In this document: positions 6,584 through 14,414 of the stretch, piece after piece | Numbering within the stretch: position 1 is the first letter of the stretch | Layout: each line of letters starts with the position of its first letter | Source: an uncultured Bdellovibrionales bacterium | GTDB taxonomy: Bacteria > Bdellovibrionota > Bdellovibrionia > Bdellovibrionales > JAMPXM01 | DNA: 26,251 nucleotides | Assembly (NCBI GenBank): GCA_937927435.1 | Contig: CALBDW010000158.1 | Span: forward strand, 1 to 26,251 | Reading direction: 5' to 3' | Translations under genes and position numbers: made by a program | The notes under the pieces: model-generated | Database searches by the model: none | What the model was told of the DNA's origin: nothing | What the model saw: the letters and a program-made list of their open reading frames with translations, nothing else

Positions 6584-8257
6584 TTACTGAAGCTTCTTGT
6601 ACTTGATTCGTTTCGGAACCAACGCCGCCTCGCCCAGGCGTTTGCGACGATCTTCCTCATACTCGGTGTAGTTTCCAGGGAAGAAGTAGACTTGGCTGTC
6701 ACCCTCGAAGGCGAGGATGTGGGTGCAAATGCGGTCAAGGAACCACCGGTCGTGCGAAATCACCACAACGCATCCGCCGAACTCCAGGAGAGCCTCTTCG
6801 AGGGCCCGCATCGTGTTGACGTCAAGGTCGTTCGTCGGCTCGTCCAGAAGCAGGAGGTTCCCGCCCGCCTGAAGCACTTTTGCTAGTTGCACGCGATTGC
6901 GCTCGCCGCCCGAAAGGTCACCCACTTTCTTCTGTTGCGCGTCTCCCTGGAAATTAAAGCGCGAGACATAAGCGCGCGAGTTCATTTCCCTGTTACCGAC
7001 CATCATGACTTCGTTGCCGCCCGAGATCTCCTCCCAAACGGTTTTGTTGGGATCGAGAGCGTCGCGCATTTGGTCGACGTAAGCGATTTTCACGGTCGGA
7101 CCGACGACGAACTCCCCGCTGTCGGGCTTTTCTTGACCCGTGATCAGCCGGAAGAGCGTCGTCTTACCAGCCCCGTTCGGGCCGATCACGCCGACGATAC
7201 CACCCCTCGGGAGGGAGAAGTTCATATTTTCGAAGAGAAGCTTGTCGCCGTACGCCTTCGAGACGTTTTTCGCCTCAACGACGACGTCACCGAGCCGCGG
7301 TCCCGGCGGAATGTAGATCTGCATCTCAGCCAATTTTTCGGGTGTCGGCTCTTTCAGGAGATTTTCGTAAGCAGAAATCCGTGCCTTCGCCTTCGCGTGA
7401 CGGGCACGCGGCGCCATGCGAATCCACTCGAGCTCGCGTTCGAGCGTTTTTTGACGGCGCTCGTTTTGCTTTTCTTCGAGAGCCAGCCTGCGCTCCTTCT
7501 GCTCGAGCCACGACGAGTAGTTGCCTTTCCACGGAATACCCTCGCCACGGTCAAGTTCCAGGATCCAGCCGGCGACGTTGTCAAGGAAGTAACGGTCGTG
7601 AGTCACGGCGATCACGGTCCCCGGGAAGTCGTGCAGATATTTCTCAAGCCATGCGACGCTTTCAGCGTCGAGGTGGTTCGTAGGCTCGTCCAAAAGAAGG
7701 ATATCGGGATTCGAAAGCAGGAGACGGCATAGAGCGACCCGGCGACGCTCACCACCGGAGAGATTCGTCACCGGCCACTCTCCGGGCGGACACCGGAGGG
7801 CGTCCATCGCGCGCTCGACCTTTTGGTCGATCTCCCACCCGTCGGCCGCTTCGATCTTTTCTTGGATCTCTCCCTGCCGCTCGATCAATTTTTCCATTTC
7901 TTCGGGCGTGATGTCCTCACAGAGCCGTTGGCTGATTTGGTTGAACTCCTCGAGAAGCTTCGGGAGCTCCCCTAATCCGTCCATCACGTTTTCTTTGACG
8001 GTTTTATTGGGATCGAGTTCCGGCTCCTGCGGCAGGTATCCGATTTTAAAATCACGTGCCGGGAACGCCTCACCGATAAAATCGGTATCGACGCCCGCCA
8101 TAATTCTCAAGAGAGTCGATTTACCGGCACCGTTTAATCCCAAAACACCGATTTTTGCTCCATAAAAATAGGAGAGATAGATATCCTTAAGAACGTAGCG
8201 GTTGGGAGGGTAAACCTTCCCAACGCCTTTCATTGTATAAATAATCTCTTCTGCCAT
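6584..8257 (-). CDS. ettA: ABC-F translational throttle EttA
   Basis: EttA is a soluble ABC-F ATPase that binds the ribosomal E site and gates the first elongation cycle according to ADP/ATP. The 557-aa protein (E. coli EttA is 555 aa) has two ATPase domains. The first has Walker A GLNGAGKS (40-47), signature LSGGERRRV and Walker B LLLLDEPTNHLD. The second has GPNGAGKT, LSGGERNRV and LLLLDEPTNDLD. Between them lies the arm/linker region with WIRMAPRARHAKAKARISAYENLL, characteristic of EttA. There is no transmembrane domain. The start is ATG 8257 (MAEEIIYTMKGVGKVYPP) with AGGA upstream. The frame open to 8314 overlaps a strong promoter and is not the start. It is monocistronic and ends at a terminator. 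Confidence 0.96.
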   Translation of the reverse strand: MAEEIIYTMKGVGKVYPPNRYVLKDIYLSYFYGAKIGVLGLNGAGKSTLLRIMAGVDTDFIGEAFPARDFKIGYLPQEPELDPNKTVKENVMDGLGELPKLLEEFNQISQRLCEDITPEEMEKLIERQGEIQEKIEAADGWEIDQKVERAMDALRCPPGEWPVTNLSGGERRRVALCRLLLSNPDILLLDEPTNHLDAESVAWLEKYLHDFPGTVIAVTHDRYFLDNVAGWILELDRGEGIPWKGNYSSWLEQKERRLALEEKQNERRQKTLERELEWIRMAPRARHAKAKARISAYENLLKEPTPEKLAEMQIYIPPGPRLGDVVVEAKNVSKAYGDKLLFENMNFSLPRGGIVGVIGPNGAGKTTLFRLITGQEKPDSGEFVVGPTVKIAYVDQMRDALDPNKTVWEEISGGNEVMMVGNREMNSRAYVSRFNFQGDAQQKKVGDLSGGERNRVQLAKVLQAGGNLLLLDEPTNDLDVNTMRALEEALLEFGGCVVVISHDRWFLDRICTHILAFEGDSQVYFFPGNYTEYEEDRRKRLGEAALVPKRIKYKKLQ

Positions 8258-8284
8258 CCCTCTTTCCTTGCTTGAGAACTGCGT

Positions 8285-8314
8285 ATCATCGCCATCAAGG
8301 ATTTGCCTTGTCAA
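8285..8314 (-). promoter_or_regulatory. Predicted sigma70-type promoter for ettA
   Basis: On the minus strand a perfect TTGACA (8314-8309) and GATGAT (8290-8285) are 18 bp apart. An inverted repeat, CAAGG/CCTTG, overlaps the spacer and the -35 side. The predicted leader is roughly 20 nt, consistent with the ATG at 8257. Confidence 0.5.
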
Positions 8315-8347
8315 ATCCCGGACTTTCGGGCCACACTCTGTTCAGTT

Positions 8348-8596
8348 ATGTCAACGTCGGAATCTTCATCTCGCCGCATACGTGGCGTTCGGGCTCCCCT
8401 GAAGTCACAAAAGCTCGATCGCACTCTGAAGGAACTCGAATCGGCTTTCCACGAATGGGAAAGCTTGAGTGCCTCGATCCTGCGGGCCGAAGACGATCGC
8501 CGGAAAACCGCTTTGGCCGAACGCTCCGAAGAAGAATTCCGAAAAAAAACCAAGAAACTCCTCAATCAACTTCGCCGCCAACTGGCCGAACTCTAA
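8348..8596 (+). CDS. Small charged helical protein, unknown
   Basis: This is an 82-aa open frame from ATG 8348. After a Ser/Arg-rich start, residues about 18-82 are almost wholly charged and helix-prone (LDRTLKELESAFHEWESL, EEFRKKTKKLLNQLRRQLAEL), so a single long amphipathic or coiled-coil helix is expected. No ribosome binding site is visible, and I do not recognise the family. It is divergent from ettA, and its stop overlaps the bolA stop by 4 bp, which is the packing expected of a real gene. A TTG at 8303 extends the frame into the ettA promoter and is less likely. Confidence 0.5.
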   Translation: MSTSESSSRRIRGVRAPLKSQKLDRTLKELESAFHEWESLSASILRAEDDRRKTALAERSEEEFRKKTKKLLNQLRRQLAEL

Positions 8597-8922
8597 GCCT
8601 GCTTGTTTTTTGAGCCGCCATAGCATGGTGGCGACGTCACTTCCACAACACCCGCTTCGGACCACTCTTTCGGCGTCAAAGTTTTCATCGTGAGCGCATG
8701 GAGCCCGCTTTGGAATTCCGACTTTAGCGCCTCGTTGACGAGCCGCTGCCGCGCGATCCGTGAAAGGTTCTCAAAACGGGCTGACACCAGCAAAAGTTTG
8801 AAATGCGTTTCCGAGCCTGAGGGAACATTGTGCCTGTGACTCTCATTCTCGAGTTCCAGGTGAACGGGCTTGAATTCCGCTTCGAGTTTTCCGCGAATGC
8901 GCGCTTCGAGGACGCCAGACAT
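8593..8922 (-). CDS. bolA: BolA-family protein
   Basis: This 109-aa protein has a class II KH-like fold as in BolA/IbaG. The diagnostic helix and strand are visible: THFKLLLVSARFENLSRIARQRLVNEAL followed by GLHALTMKTLTPKEW, where the family has a conserved histidine in this position. BolA proteins work with CGFS-type monothiol glutaredoxins through a shared [2Fe-2S] cluster, or bind DNA. The only glutaredoxin in this window is a dithiol CPYC type far away, so no partner is evident here. The start is ATG 8922 with AAAGGGG upstream. It is the last gene of the minus-strand unit that includes the helicase. Confidence 0.88.
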   Translation of the reverse strand: MSGVLEARIRGKLEAEFKPVHLELENESHRHNVPSGSETHFKLLLVSARFENLSRIARQRLVNEALKSEFQSGLHALTMKTLTPKEWSEAGVVEVTSPPCYGGSKNKQA

Positions 8923-8938
8923 GGCCCCTTTCTACCTT

Positions 8939-8970
8939 GGGGAGCGGCTAACTGCAAGCAGCCGCTCCCC
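8939..8970. other. Strong hairpin between helicase and bolA
   Basis: GGGGAGCGGCT (8939-8949) and AGCCGCTCCCC (8960-8970) form a perfect 11-bp stem with a 10-nt loop in the 57-bp gap. There is no U-tract on either side. It is therefore more likely a transcript-processing or stabilising hairpin, or a factor-dependent terminator, than a classic intrinsic terminator. Confidence 0.6.
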
Positions 8971-8979
8971 ACCTCGTAA

Positions 8980-9936
8980 TTAGGTAATCTTCTGGCGCTC
9001 GGCTGAGATGGCGAGCTTTTTGAAGAGATCCTCCATCAGGCTCTTCCTCTCACTTTCGTTCACCGGACGGAAGCCGGTTTCGAAGGAATTCACGAGATGC
9101 TCGGGGATCTCAAGCAGGAAACGTGAGGGCGAACTCGGAGCGTATTGCCCGTATCTTTTCCGCTTCCGGGCCCGTGTCAGGACAAGCCGCTCTTTGGCGC
9201 GCGTGACACCCACATAGAAAAGCCGACGTTCTTCGGCCACATCACTTCCCAGGGTCCGGTGCGGAATCAGGTCCTCCTCGCATCCCACGAAGATCACAAC
9301 GGGGAACTCAAGCCCCTTACAGGCGTGCAAAGTCAGCAGCTGTACCTTATTGCCCTGACCGTCCTTATCCGGGTCTTCTCCGGCATCACGAAGCTCCATG
9401 GCGTCGACGAATTCCATGAGCGTTTTCTCATCCCGTGCGCCGCGTTCGACGAAACGGTCGAGAACGCGCGCGAAGATTTCGACGACCGCCCAGCGTTTCG
9501 CCAACGCCGCCTCGTCCCTGCACGTTTGCCGCATGTAGTCCCGATAACCCATGTTGAGGAATTTACTCAGCAAGGCTTCGCCGACAGAGCGTTCGGGGTC
9601 ACCGTGAAGAAGTTCATTCGGCAGATTATCGAGAATTTCAAAAAGCGCGTCGATATGCGCGCCGATATTGTCCTGCACGCCGGCGTCTTTCCAACGACGG
9701 GCGGCAACGTGGAACTTGAAGCCGATTTCCTGGGCGAACTGTTCAATACGCTCGACGGTCGCTTCCCCGATCCCGCGGGTGGGAACATTCAAAATACGCC
9801 GGAACGCGATTTCGTTCGGATTCAGCGAACATCTTAGGTACGCCAGGATATCCTTCGTCTCTTTGCGCTCGAAAAAACCCGTGCCGCCGGTGATCGAGTA
9901 AGGGATTTGCTCCCTCCTCAGCTGGGCCTCGATCAT
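8980..9936 (-). CDS. Rep/UvrD-family helicase, C-terminal half (after in-frame UGA)
   Basis: The 318-aa frame carries the second half of a superfamily 1A helicase: PYSITGGTGFFERKETKDILAYL (start of domain 2A/2B), motif V LLTLHACKGLEFP (about 200-212), and motif VI EERRLFYVGVTRAKER (about 235-250) with the arginine finger. It follows the N-terminal half in the same frame, separated only by TGA and GGA, and begins at ATG 9936 right after TGAGGA. The spacing from GAGGA to this ATG is too short for a good ribosome binding site. The tail ends soon after motif VI, as in Rep, with no PcrA-type Tudor domain. It may be expressed by stop-restart, by readthrough, or not at all. Confidence 0.88.
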   Translation of the reverse strand: MIEAQLRREQIPYSITGGTGFFERKETKDILAYLRCSLNPNEIAFRRILNVPTRGIGEATVERIEQFAQEIGFKFHVAARRWKDAGVQDNIGAHIDALFEILDNLPNELLHGDPERSVGEALLSKFLNMGYRDYMRQTCRDEAALAKRWAVVEIFARVLDRFVERGARDEKTLMEFVDAMELRDAGEDPDKDGQGNKVQLLTLHACKGLEFPVVIFVGCEEDLIPHRTLGSDVAEERRLFYVGVTRAKERLVLTRARKRKRYGQYAPSSPSRFLLEIPEHLVNSFETGFRPVNESERKSLMEDLFKKLAISAERQKIT

Positions 9937-9939
9937 TCC

Positions 9940-11025
9940 TCACTGCCCGTTCGAGCGGTAAAGGACCGCGATGTCGCCCGCCTTGTACCCCTTCTCCATG
10001 AAATAATTGATTTGGCTCACGACCTCTTCGGCCTCGATGTCGTCGTTTTCGTAAACGAAGATTTCCGGCCTCTCTCCGTATGCAGCATTGGGGTCGGGTC
10101 GCAGAACCTTTCCATGCCGGTCCGTATTCTTCGCAATCACCTCATTGGCGATTGCCAGAATCGCAGGTGTCGACCGGTAATTGCGCTCGAGCCGAATCAC
10201 GCGGCAGCCTTCGAAATACTTTGGGAAATCGAGGATGTTCGAGACGCAGGCGCCGCGCCAGCCGTAGATCGACTGGTCGTCGTCGCCCACCACGGCGATA
10301 TTGCGGTGTTTGTCGACAAGCGCCCTCACCAAATCGAACTGCGTCACGTTCGTATCCTGGAACTCGTCGACCATGACGTGCCGGAAGCCGGATTGTACTT
10401 CCTCCAAAATGCGCGGTTCGTTCTTAAAGAGCTCAACCGGCTTCAAAAGGAGACCGTCGAAATCCACAACCCCCAACATCTCGAGCCGGCGCAGGTATTT
10501 CGGCAGTAGAATCTGCGCCATCACCTCGTAGTCGTCGGACTCGTTTCGCGGAGCCGTCCTTCCACTCGCGCGCCAGTCGTTGAAAATCGAAAGAAGACGG
10601 TCGACCTTATAACCGGTGCTCCGCGAGGTATCACGCATGTTCGCCATGAGTTCTTTAAGAATCTCGTGACTGTCGCTCTGGTCGATCACGCCGAATCCGG
10701 AGGGAAGGCCGGCTTCCTTGTGGTATTTACGCAGGATTTGCAAACCGAAGGAATGGAAGGTTCCCGTCCAAATGCCGTTGGCGCTAGGGCCGATCCGGCT
10801 TGCCACGCGCGTTTTCAGTTCGCGCGCCGCCTTGGTCGTGAAAGTCAAAACGCAGATCTGCGAAGGCTTGATCGAAGTCGTTTGCAGAAGATGGCCCGTG
10901 CGCGAGACGAGAACTGTGGTTTTTCCGGAACCCGCGCCCGCGAGAATAAGAAGCGGCCCTTCCGTGTGCAAAACGGCTTCACGCTGCTCAGGATTCAGAC
11001 CTTGCGTCCAATCAAACTGCGACAT
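9940..11025 (-). CDS. Rep/UvrD-family helicase, N-terminal half (ends at in-frame UGA)
   Basis: The 361-aa frame holds the first half of a DNA helicase of the Rep/PcrA/UvrD group. It shows the Q-motif region LNPEQREAV, Walker A AGAGSGKT (29-36), motif Ia FTTKAARELKTRV, motif II DEFQDTN (220-226), motif III GDDDQSIYGWRG (247-258) and motif IV RLERNYRS (278-285). It stops after YRSNGQ. In homologues this point continues YRxNxQSR, so the TGA stands where a conserved Ser is expected. With the following frame the total would be about 680 aa, a normal full length. Its start, ATG 11025, is 16 bp after the zinc-ribbon gene. Other genes here use TGA as a normal stop, so this is not a recoded genome. 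Confidence 0.9.
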   Translation of the reverse strand: MSQFDWTQGLNPEQREAVLHTEGPLLILAGAGSGKTTVLVSRTGHLLQTTSIKPSQICVLTFTTKAARELKTRVASRIGPSANGIWTGTFHSFGLQILRKYHKEAGLPSGFGVIDQSDSHEILKELMANMRDTSRSTGYKVDRLLSIFNDWRASGRTAPRNESDDYEVMAQILLPKYLRRLEMLGVVDFDGLLLKPVELFKNEPRILEEVQSGFRHVMVDEFQDTNVTQFDLVRALVDKHRNIAVVGDDDQSIYGWRGACVSNILDFPKYFEGCRVIRLERNYRSTPAILAIANEVIAKNTDRHGKVLRPDPNAAYGERPEIFVYENDDIEAEEVVSQINYFMEKGYKAGDIAVLYRSNGQ

Positions 11026-11041
11026 CGATGAGCGAGATCAA

Positions 11042-11488
11042 TCAGGAACGATTATGAACGAGAGCGCGGCCGCCCTCTTGAAAGACCACTTCGATTTTAT
11101 CGTCAGTCGCGCTCGTCACGAAACCAAGGCCGAACTTGGGATGTTCGATGGCGTTCTCCCGCGCGAATTTGGTCTTCATATTGTACGGGATCACATGATC
11201 CGTCCCGATTTGCTCTTTCAATTGTTGCCACAAGGCCGAGCTGTCAACTTCGGCTTTTTTCGCTTTCTTCGCCGCCGAAGAACTGCTCGAACTTTTCGTC
11301 GTCCGCGTTTGCGTCTTCTTCAACTTAAACGTGCTCTGCCCGCCGCAGACCTCGCATTTGACCTTCGCACTCGTCGGAGACGTGTGCGCGATCACCTTGT
11401 GAAACCGCTCGACTCCGCACTTCTTGCAGGGGATGTAGATATTCCGGGCGACAGGAGGTAATTCGGTCAAATTTTGAGCATCACTCAT
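11042..11488 (-). CDS. Zinc-ribbon protein with C-terminal Tudor/SH3-like domain
   Basis: The protein is 148 aa. A four-cysteine zinc ribbon is formed by C21-x2-C24 and C45-x2-C48 (PCKKCG, CEVCGG). A Lys/Ser-rich linker follows (57-80), then a helix (82-95). The last 36 residues read HPKFGLGFVTSATDDKIEVVFQEGGRALVH, which closely resembles the Tudor-like fold found at the C-terminus of PcrA/UvrD and in CarD-type RNA polymerase binding modules. From this I infer a nucleic-acid or RNA-polymerase adaptor, but no function is established. It sits immediately upstream of a helicase that lacks such a tail. The start, ATG 11488, has only a weak binding site. Confidence 0.75.
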   Translation of the reverse strand: MSDAQNLTELPPVARNIYIPCKKCGVERFHKVIAHTSPTSAKVKCEVCGGQSTFKLKKTQTRTTKSSSSSSAAKKAKKAEVDSSALWQQLKEQIGTDHVIPYNMKTKFARENAIEHPKFGLGFVTSATDDKIEVVFQEGGRALVHNRS

Positions 11489-11549
11489 ACAAAAACTCTA
11501 TCGTATCGAAAGTTCTTTCGCCAGCACTTCAGGGTCGTGCAGAGCTGCG

Positions 11550-12428
11550 TTATTTCCGGACGTAAATGTTAAGCGGATCGTTCAGACCCTTTTCCACCGT
11601 CTCCCAGCCGTGAAGAAAATACGGTCCGTCTTTTCTTTCCAGACGCCGCTGAAGGTCTATAAGACTTTGATCGTCTTTGGGATCGACCTGAAGCCCCGTC
11701 TTCTGATACCGCGCAAGAAAATCGTCGGTCGGCGTCTTCGTGAAGAACGACGACCACGTCGAAATATCGACCTTCACCCGATAGGTGAGCGTTCTCGAAT
11801 ACGAATGAACCGGCGTATACGCCGTCAAAATTTCGAAATCGCCGTAATGCGAGTGAAGACGAACGGCCGGAGAACCCCACTGGGTCATACCGCAACACGT
11901 TTTGACGTTCGCGTACCAAAGTCCGAACGCCTTGGACAAAAAACCGATTCCGTAAAACTGGTCTTCTTTCGGAAGAAGCGAGTTAATGGAACACAGGTTG
12001 TGAGCGACCCACTCTCCGTCTTTCGACATCGTCGGAATGATGATGAAGAGGGAAAGAGGCGTCCACTCATCCCCTTCATTGACCTGCAGCACATTGCGCA
12101 CAGCCGGGCTCAGCGCTCCCGTCTTTTGCGCGAAGCCTGCCACAAATCCGGGAACGATCGCACAATCGTAAAACACCCACCGGGGCATCGCCAGACCGCT
12201 CGGACCGAACGCTTTCGACTCCAGATCCAAGATACGATCGGCGAACGAGACCTGATCCATCTCAAGCGGGTTCTTATAGAGCACCTCGTGCGGGAACCAA
12301 TCCAGGCCGGCATGGTATTCGCCCGGCTTCTCGATCCGGTTCTCCGGTCGAACGAAGACATAGGGGCGGATACTGTCGTCCCGCAACCAGTTGAAACGCT
12401 CGCTTGCAAACAAATCCTTGGCTTTCAT
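11550..12428 (-). CDS. Conserved-looking protein of unknown function
   Basis: This 292-aa soluble protein has no signal peptide or membrane helix. It is rich in aromatic residues (Trp, Tyr, Phe) and has an even, globular composition. Recognisable stretches are DWFPHEVLYKNPLEMDQVSFAD (about 43-64), PLSLFIIIPTMSKDGEWVAHNLCSINSL (about 124-151), and a C-terminal strand-rich part, TYTPVHSYSRTLTYRVKVDIS-like. There are paired cysteines (KTCCGM). I do not recognise a family. It is translationally coupled to the LOG-family gene by an ATGA overlap, so it should be made together with it and fumarase. A metabolic or nucleotide-linked role is only a guess from context. Confidence 0.82.
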   Translation of the reverse strand: MKAKDLFASERFNWLRDDSIRPYVFVRPENRIEKPGEYHAGLDWFPHEVLYKNPLEMDQVSFADRILDLESKAFGPSGLAMPRWVFYDCAIVPGFVAGFAQKTGALSPAVRNVLQVNEGDEWTPLSLFIIIPTMSKDGEWVAHNLCSINSLLPKEDQFYGIGFLSKAFGLWYANVKTCCGMTQWGSPAVRLHSHYGDFEILTAYTPVHSYSRTLTYRVKVDISTWSSFFTKTPTDDFLARYQKTGLQVDPKDDQSLIDLQRRLERKDGPYFLHGWETVEKGLNDPLNIYVRK

Positions 12429-13000
12429 TCCCGATTCGTTCCTTTAAGAAACGCGTCTTCCAATACTTCGAGGATTTCCGTAACCGACTCGCAAGACGTA
12501 TAGAGCCGAAGCCCGTTCGGCGCGATCATTCGATGTGCAGACAATCGCTGAAAGACGTCGAGCTGATCCTGCCAAAAGCCGCCGATGTTGGCAAACACGA
12601 CCGCCTTGTCATGGCAGCCCAAGGCCTTCCACGTGATAGCTTCCAGCGCTTCATCGAGCGTTCCGAAGCCGCCGGGGAAAATCACGAAACCGTCGGCGTT
12701 CTCCATCAGCCACTTTTTCCGCTCGAAGAGGTCTTTCACGACCACGGCCTCATGCAGGCCGGGGTGAAGCCCTTCCGAGCCGGCCGCCAAACTTTCCGTG
12801 ATCGCGCCGCGAACGATCCCACCGGCGGCTAAAGCCTGATCGGCGATAAAGCCCATCAGACCCGCCCGACCGCCGCCATAGAGAAGCTCCCACTTTCTCT
12901 CCGCGATCGCCCGCGCGAACTCGGCCGCCTGGTCGAGAATCCGCGGATCGAGGACCTCGCGGGCGCTGCAGAAGAAGGAGACGCGAAATGGACGCTTCAC
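12425..13000 (-). CDS. LOG-family (TIGR00730-like) nucleotide phosphoribohydrolase
   Basis: This 191-aa protein has the family's Rossmann-like fold. It shows GGGRAGLMG near residues 42-50 and the signature PGGFGTLDEALE near 109-120, where LOG enzymes have PGGxGTxxE. LOG proteins hydrolyse nucleoside 5'-monophosphates such as AMP or cytokinin precursors. In bacteria they overlap with the PpnN/YgdH-type nucleosidases, and many were once misnamed lysine decarboxylases. The start is GTG 13000, sharing GTGA with the fumC stop. It ends in an ATGA overlap with the next gene, so three genes are coupled. The substrate is not deducible. Confidence 0.9.
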   Translation of the reverse strand: MKRPFRVSFFCSAREVLDPRILDQAAEFARAIAERKWELLYGGGRAGLMGFIADQALAAGGIVRGAITESLAAGSEGLHPGLHEAVVVKDLFERKKWLMENADGFVIFPGGFGTLDEALEAITWKALGCHDKAVVFANIGGFWQDQLDVFQRLSAHRMIAPNGLRLYTSCESVTEILEVLEDAFLKGTNRE

Positions 13001-14403
13001 TTCTTCAACGGCCCCACCATATCTTCCGGACGAACCAACTGATCGAAGCGCTCAGGCTCAAGAATACCGAGCTTATGAGCCGCATCCTTCAAGGTCGTAT
13101 CGTTCTCGTACGCGTATTTGGCAACTTTCGCCGCGTTATCGTACCCGATATGCGGGTTGAGTGCCGTGACCAACATGAGCGAGTTGCTCAAGTGCTGCCG
13201 CACGCGCGTCTCATTGACCTTAATACCGCGCACACAGTGCTCGTCGAAGCTCTCGCATGCGTCCGCAAGCAAGCGGATCGAATTAAGGACGTTGAACACG
13301 ATGAGCGGCTTAAAGACGTTGAGTTCAAAGTGGCCGTTCATGCCGCCGATCGTGACCGCCGTATCGTTGCCGATGACTTGAGCGCAAACCATCGTCATGG
13401 CTTCCGACTGCGTGGGGTTGACTTTACCCGGCATGATCGAGCTGCCCGGCTCGTTCGCAGGCAGAATCAACTCACCGATACCCGAACGGGGCCCACTGCC
13501 CAAAAGACGGATGTCATTCGCAATTTTGAAGAGCGCGACCGCCAGGGTGCGGAGCGAGCCCGAGAACTCAACCAAAGCGTCGTGAGCCGCAAGAGCGGCG
13601 AACTTGTTCGGAGCCGACCGGAACGGCAAACCGGTTTCCTTCGCGATCGCTGCCGCCGCCTTCACCGCGAACTCAGGATGCGTATTGAGGCCGGTCCCAA
13701 CGGCCGTACCGCCGAGGGCGAGTTCATAAACATCGTTTAGGCCGCGCTCTATGCGAGCCAAACACTGATCGACTTGCGCGGCATAGCCCGAGAACTCTTG
13801 GCCGACCGTGAGCGGCGTCGCATCCATGAGGTGGGTGCGGCCGATTTTCACGATGTGTTTAAACTCGTTCGCCTTCTCGTTGAGCGCGTCACGCAATTGT
13901 TTGACGGCCGGCAGAAGACGCTTATTCGCCTGTTCGGCCACAGCGATGTGCATGGCGGTCGGGAACGTATCGTTGGAGGACTGCCCTTTGTTCACATCAT
14001 CGTTCGGATGAATGGGCGCCTTGCCTTCGGGCTTGTTGTTAATGTCGATGCCCATTTTCTCCATCGCGCGGTTGGCGATGACTTCGTTGGCATTCATGTT
14101 CGTTTGGGTGCCCGAGCCTGTCTGCCAAACAACCAAGGGGAAGTGCTCGTCCAAGTCGCCCCGAATAACTTCGTCGGCGGCGGCGATGATGTGCTTCGCC
14201 TTATCGGCCGGCAAAAGCCCGAGTTCTTGGTTCACCAGTGCTGCGCATTTCTTCAGGATCCCGAGGGCACGGATCATTTCACGCGGAAAGCGATCACCTC
14301 CGATCTTGAAGTTCTGAATACTTCGTTGCGTTTGGGCTCCCCAGTAACGGCTGGCCGGAACCTGCAACTCCCCCATGCTGTCGCGTTCAATTCGAAACTC
14401 CAT
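12997..14403 (-). CDS. fumC: Fumarate hydratase, class II
   Basis: FumC interconverts fumarate and L-malate in the TCA cycle, as an oxygen-stable, iron-free homotetramer. The 468-aa protein has SGTQTNMNANEVIANRA, HPNDDVNKGQSSNDTFPTA, GRTHLMDATPLTVGQEF and the superfamily signature GSSIMPGKVNPTQSE with the catalytic serine loop. The fumarase-type GTAVGTGLN motif separates it from aspartase and argininosuccinate lyase less strictly, but the overall match is clearly FumC. The start is ATG 14403 with AAGGAG upstream, overlapping the SDR stop. The TTG at 14418 is less likely. It overlaps the LOG gene by 4 bp. Confidence 0.96.
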   Translation of the reverse strand: MEFRIERDSMGELQVPASRYWGAQTQRSIQNFKIGGDRFPREMIRALGILKKCAALVNQELGLLPADKAKHIIAAADEVIRGDLDEHFPLVVWQTGSGTQTNMNANEVIANRAMEKMGIDINNKPEGKAPIHPNDDVNKGQSSNDTFPTAMHIAVAEQANKRLLPAVKQLRDALNEKANEFKHIVKIGRTHLMDATPLTVGQEFSGYAAQVDQCLARIERGLNDVYELALGGTAVGTGLNTHPEFAVKAAAAIAKETGLPFRSAPNKFAALAAHDALVEFSGSLRTLAVALFKIANDIRLLGSGPRSGIGELILPANEPGSSIMPGKVNPTQSEAMTMVCAQVIGNDTAVTIGGMNGHFELNVFKPLIVFNVLNSIRLLADACESFDEHCVRGIKVNETRVRQHLSNSLMLVTALNPHIGYDNAAKVAKYAYENDTTLKDAAHKLGILEPERFDQLVRPEDMVGPLKK

Positions 14404-14414
14404 TGTCCACTCCT

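Noticed and set aside
9940..9942. UGA recoding to an amino acid (selenocysteine, Trp or Gly) in the helicase
   Set aside because: No SECIS-like hairpin is evident just downstream, the position is a Ser in homologues, and map, fumC, glmM and other genes here end in TGA as normal stops.
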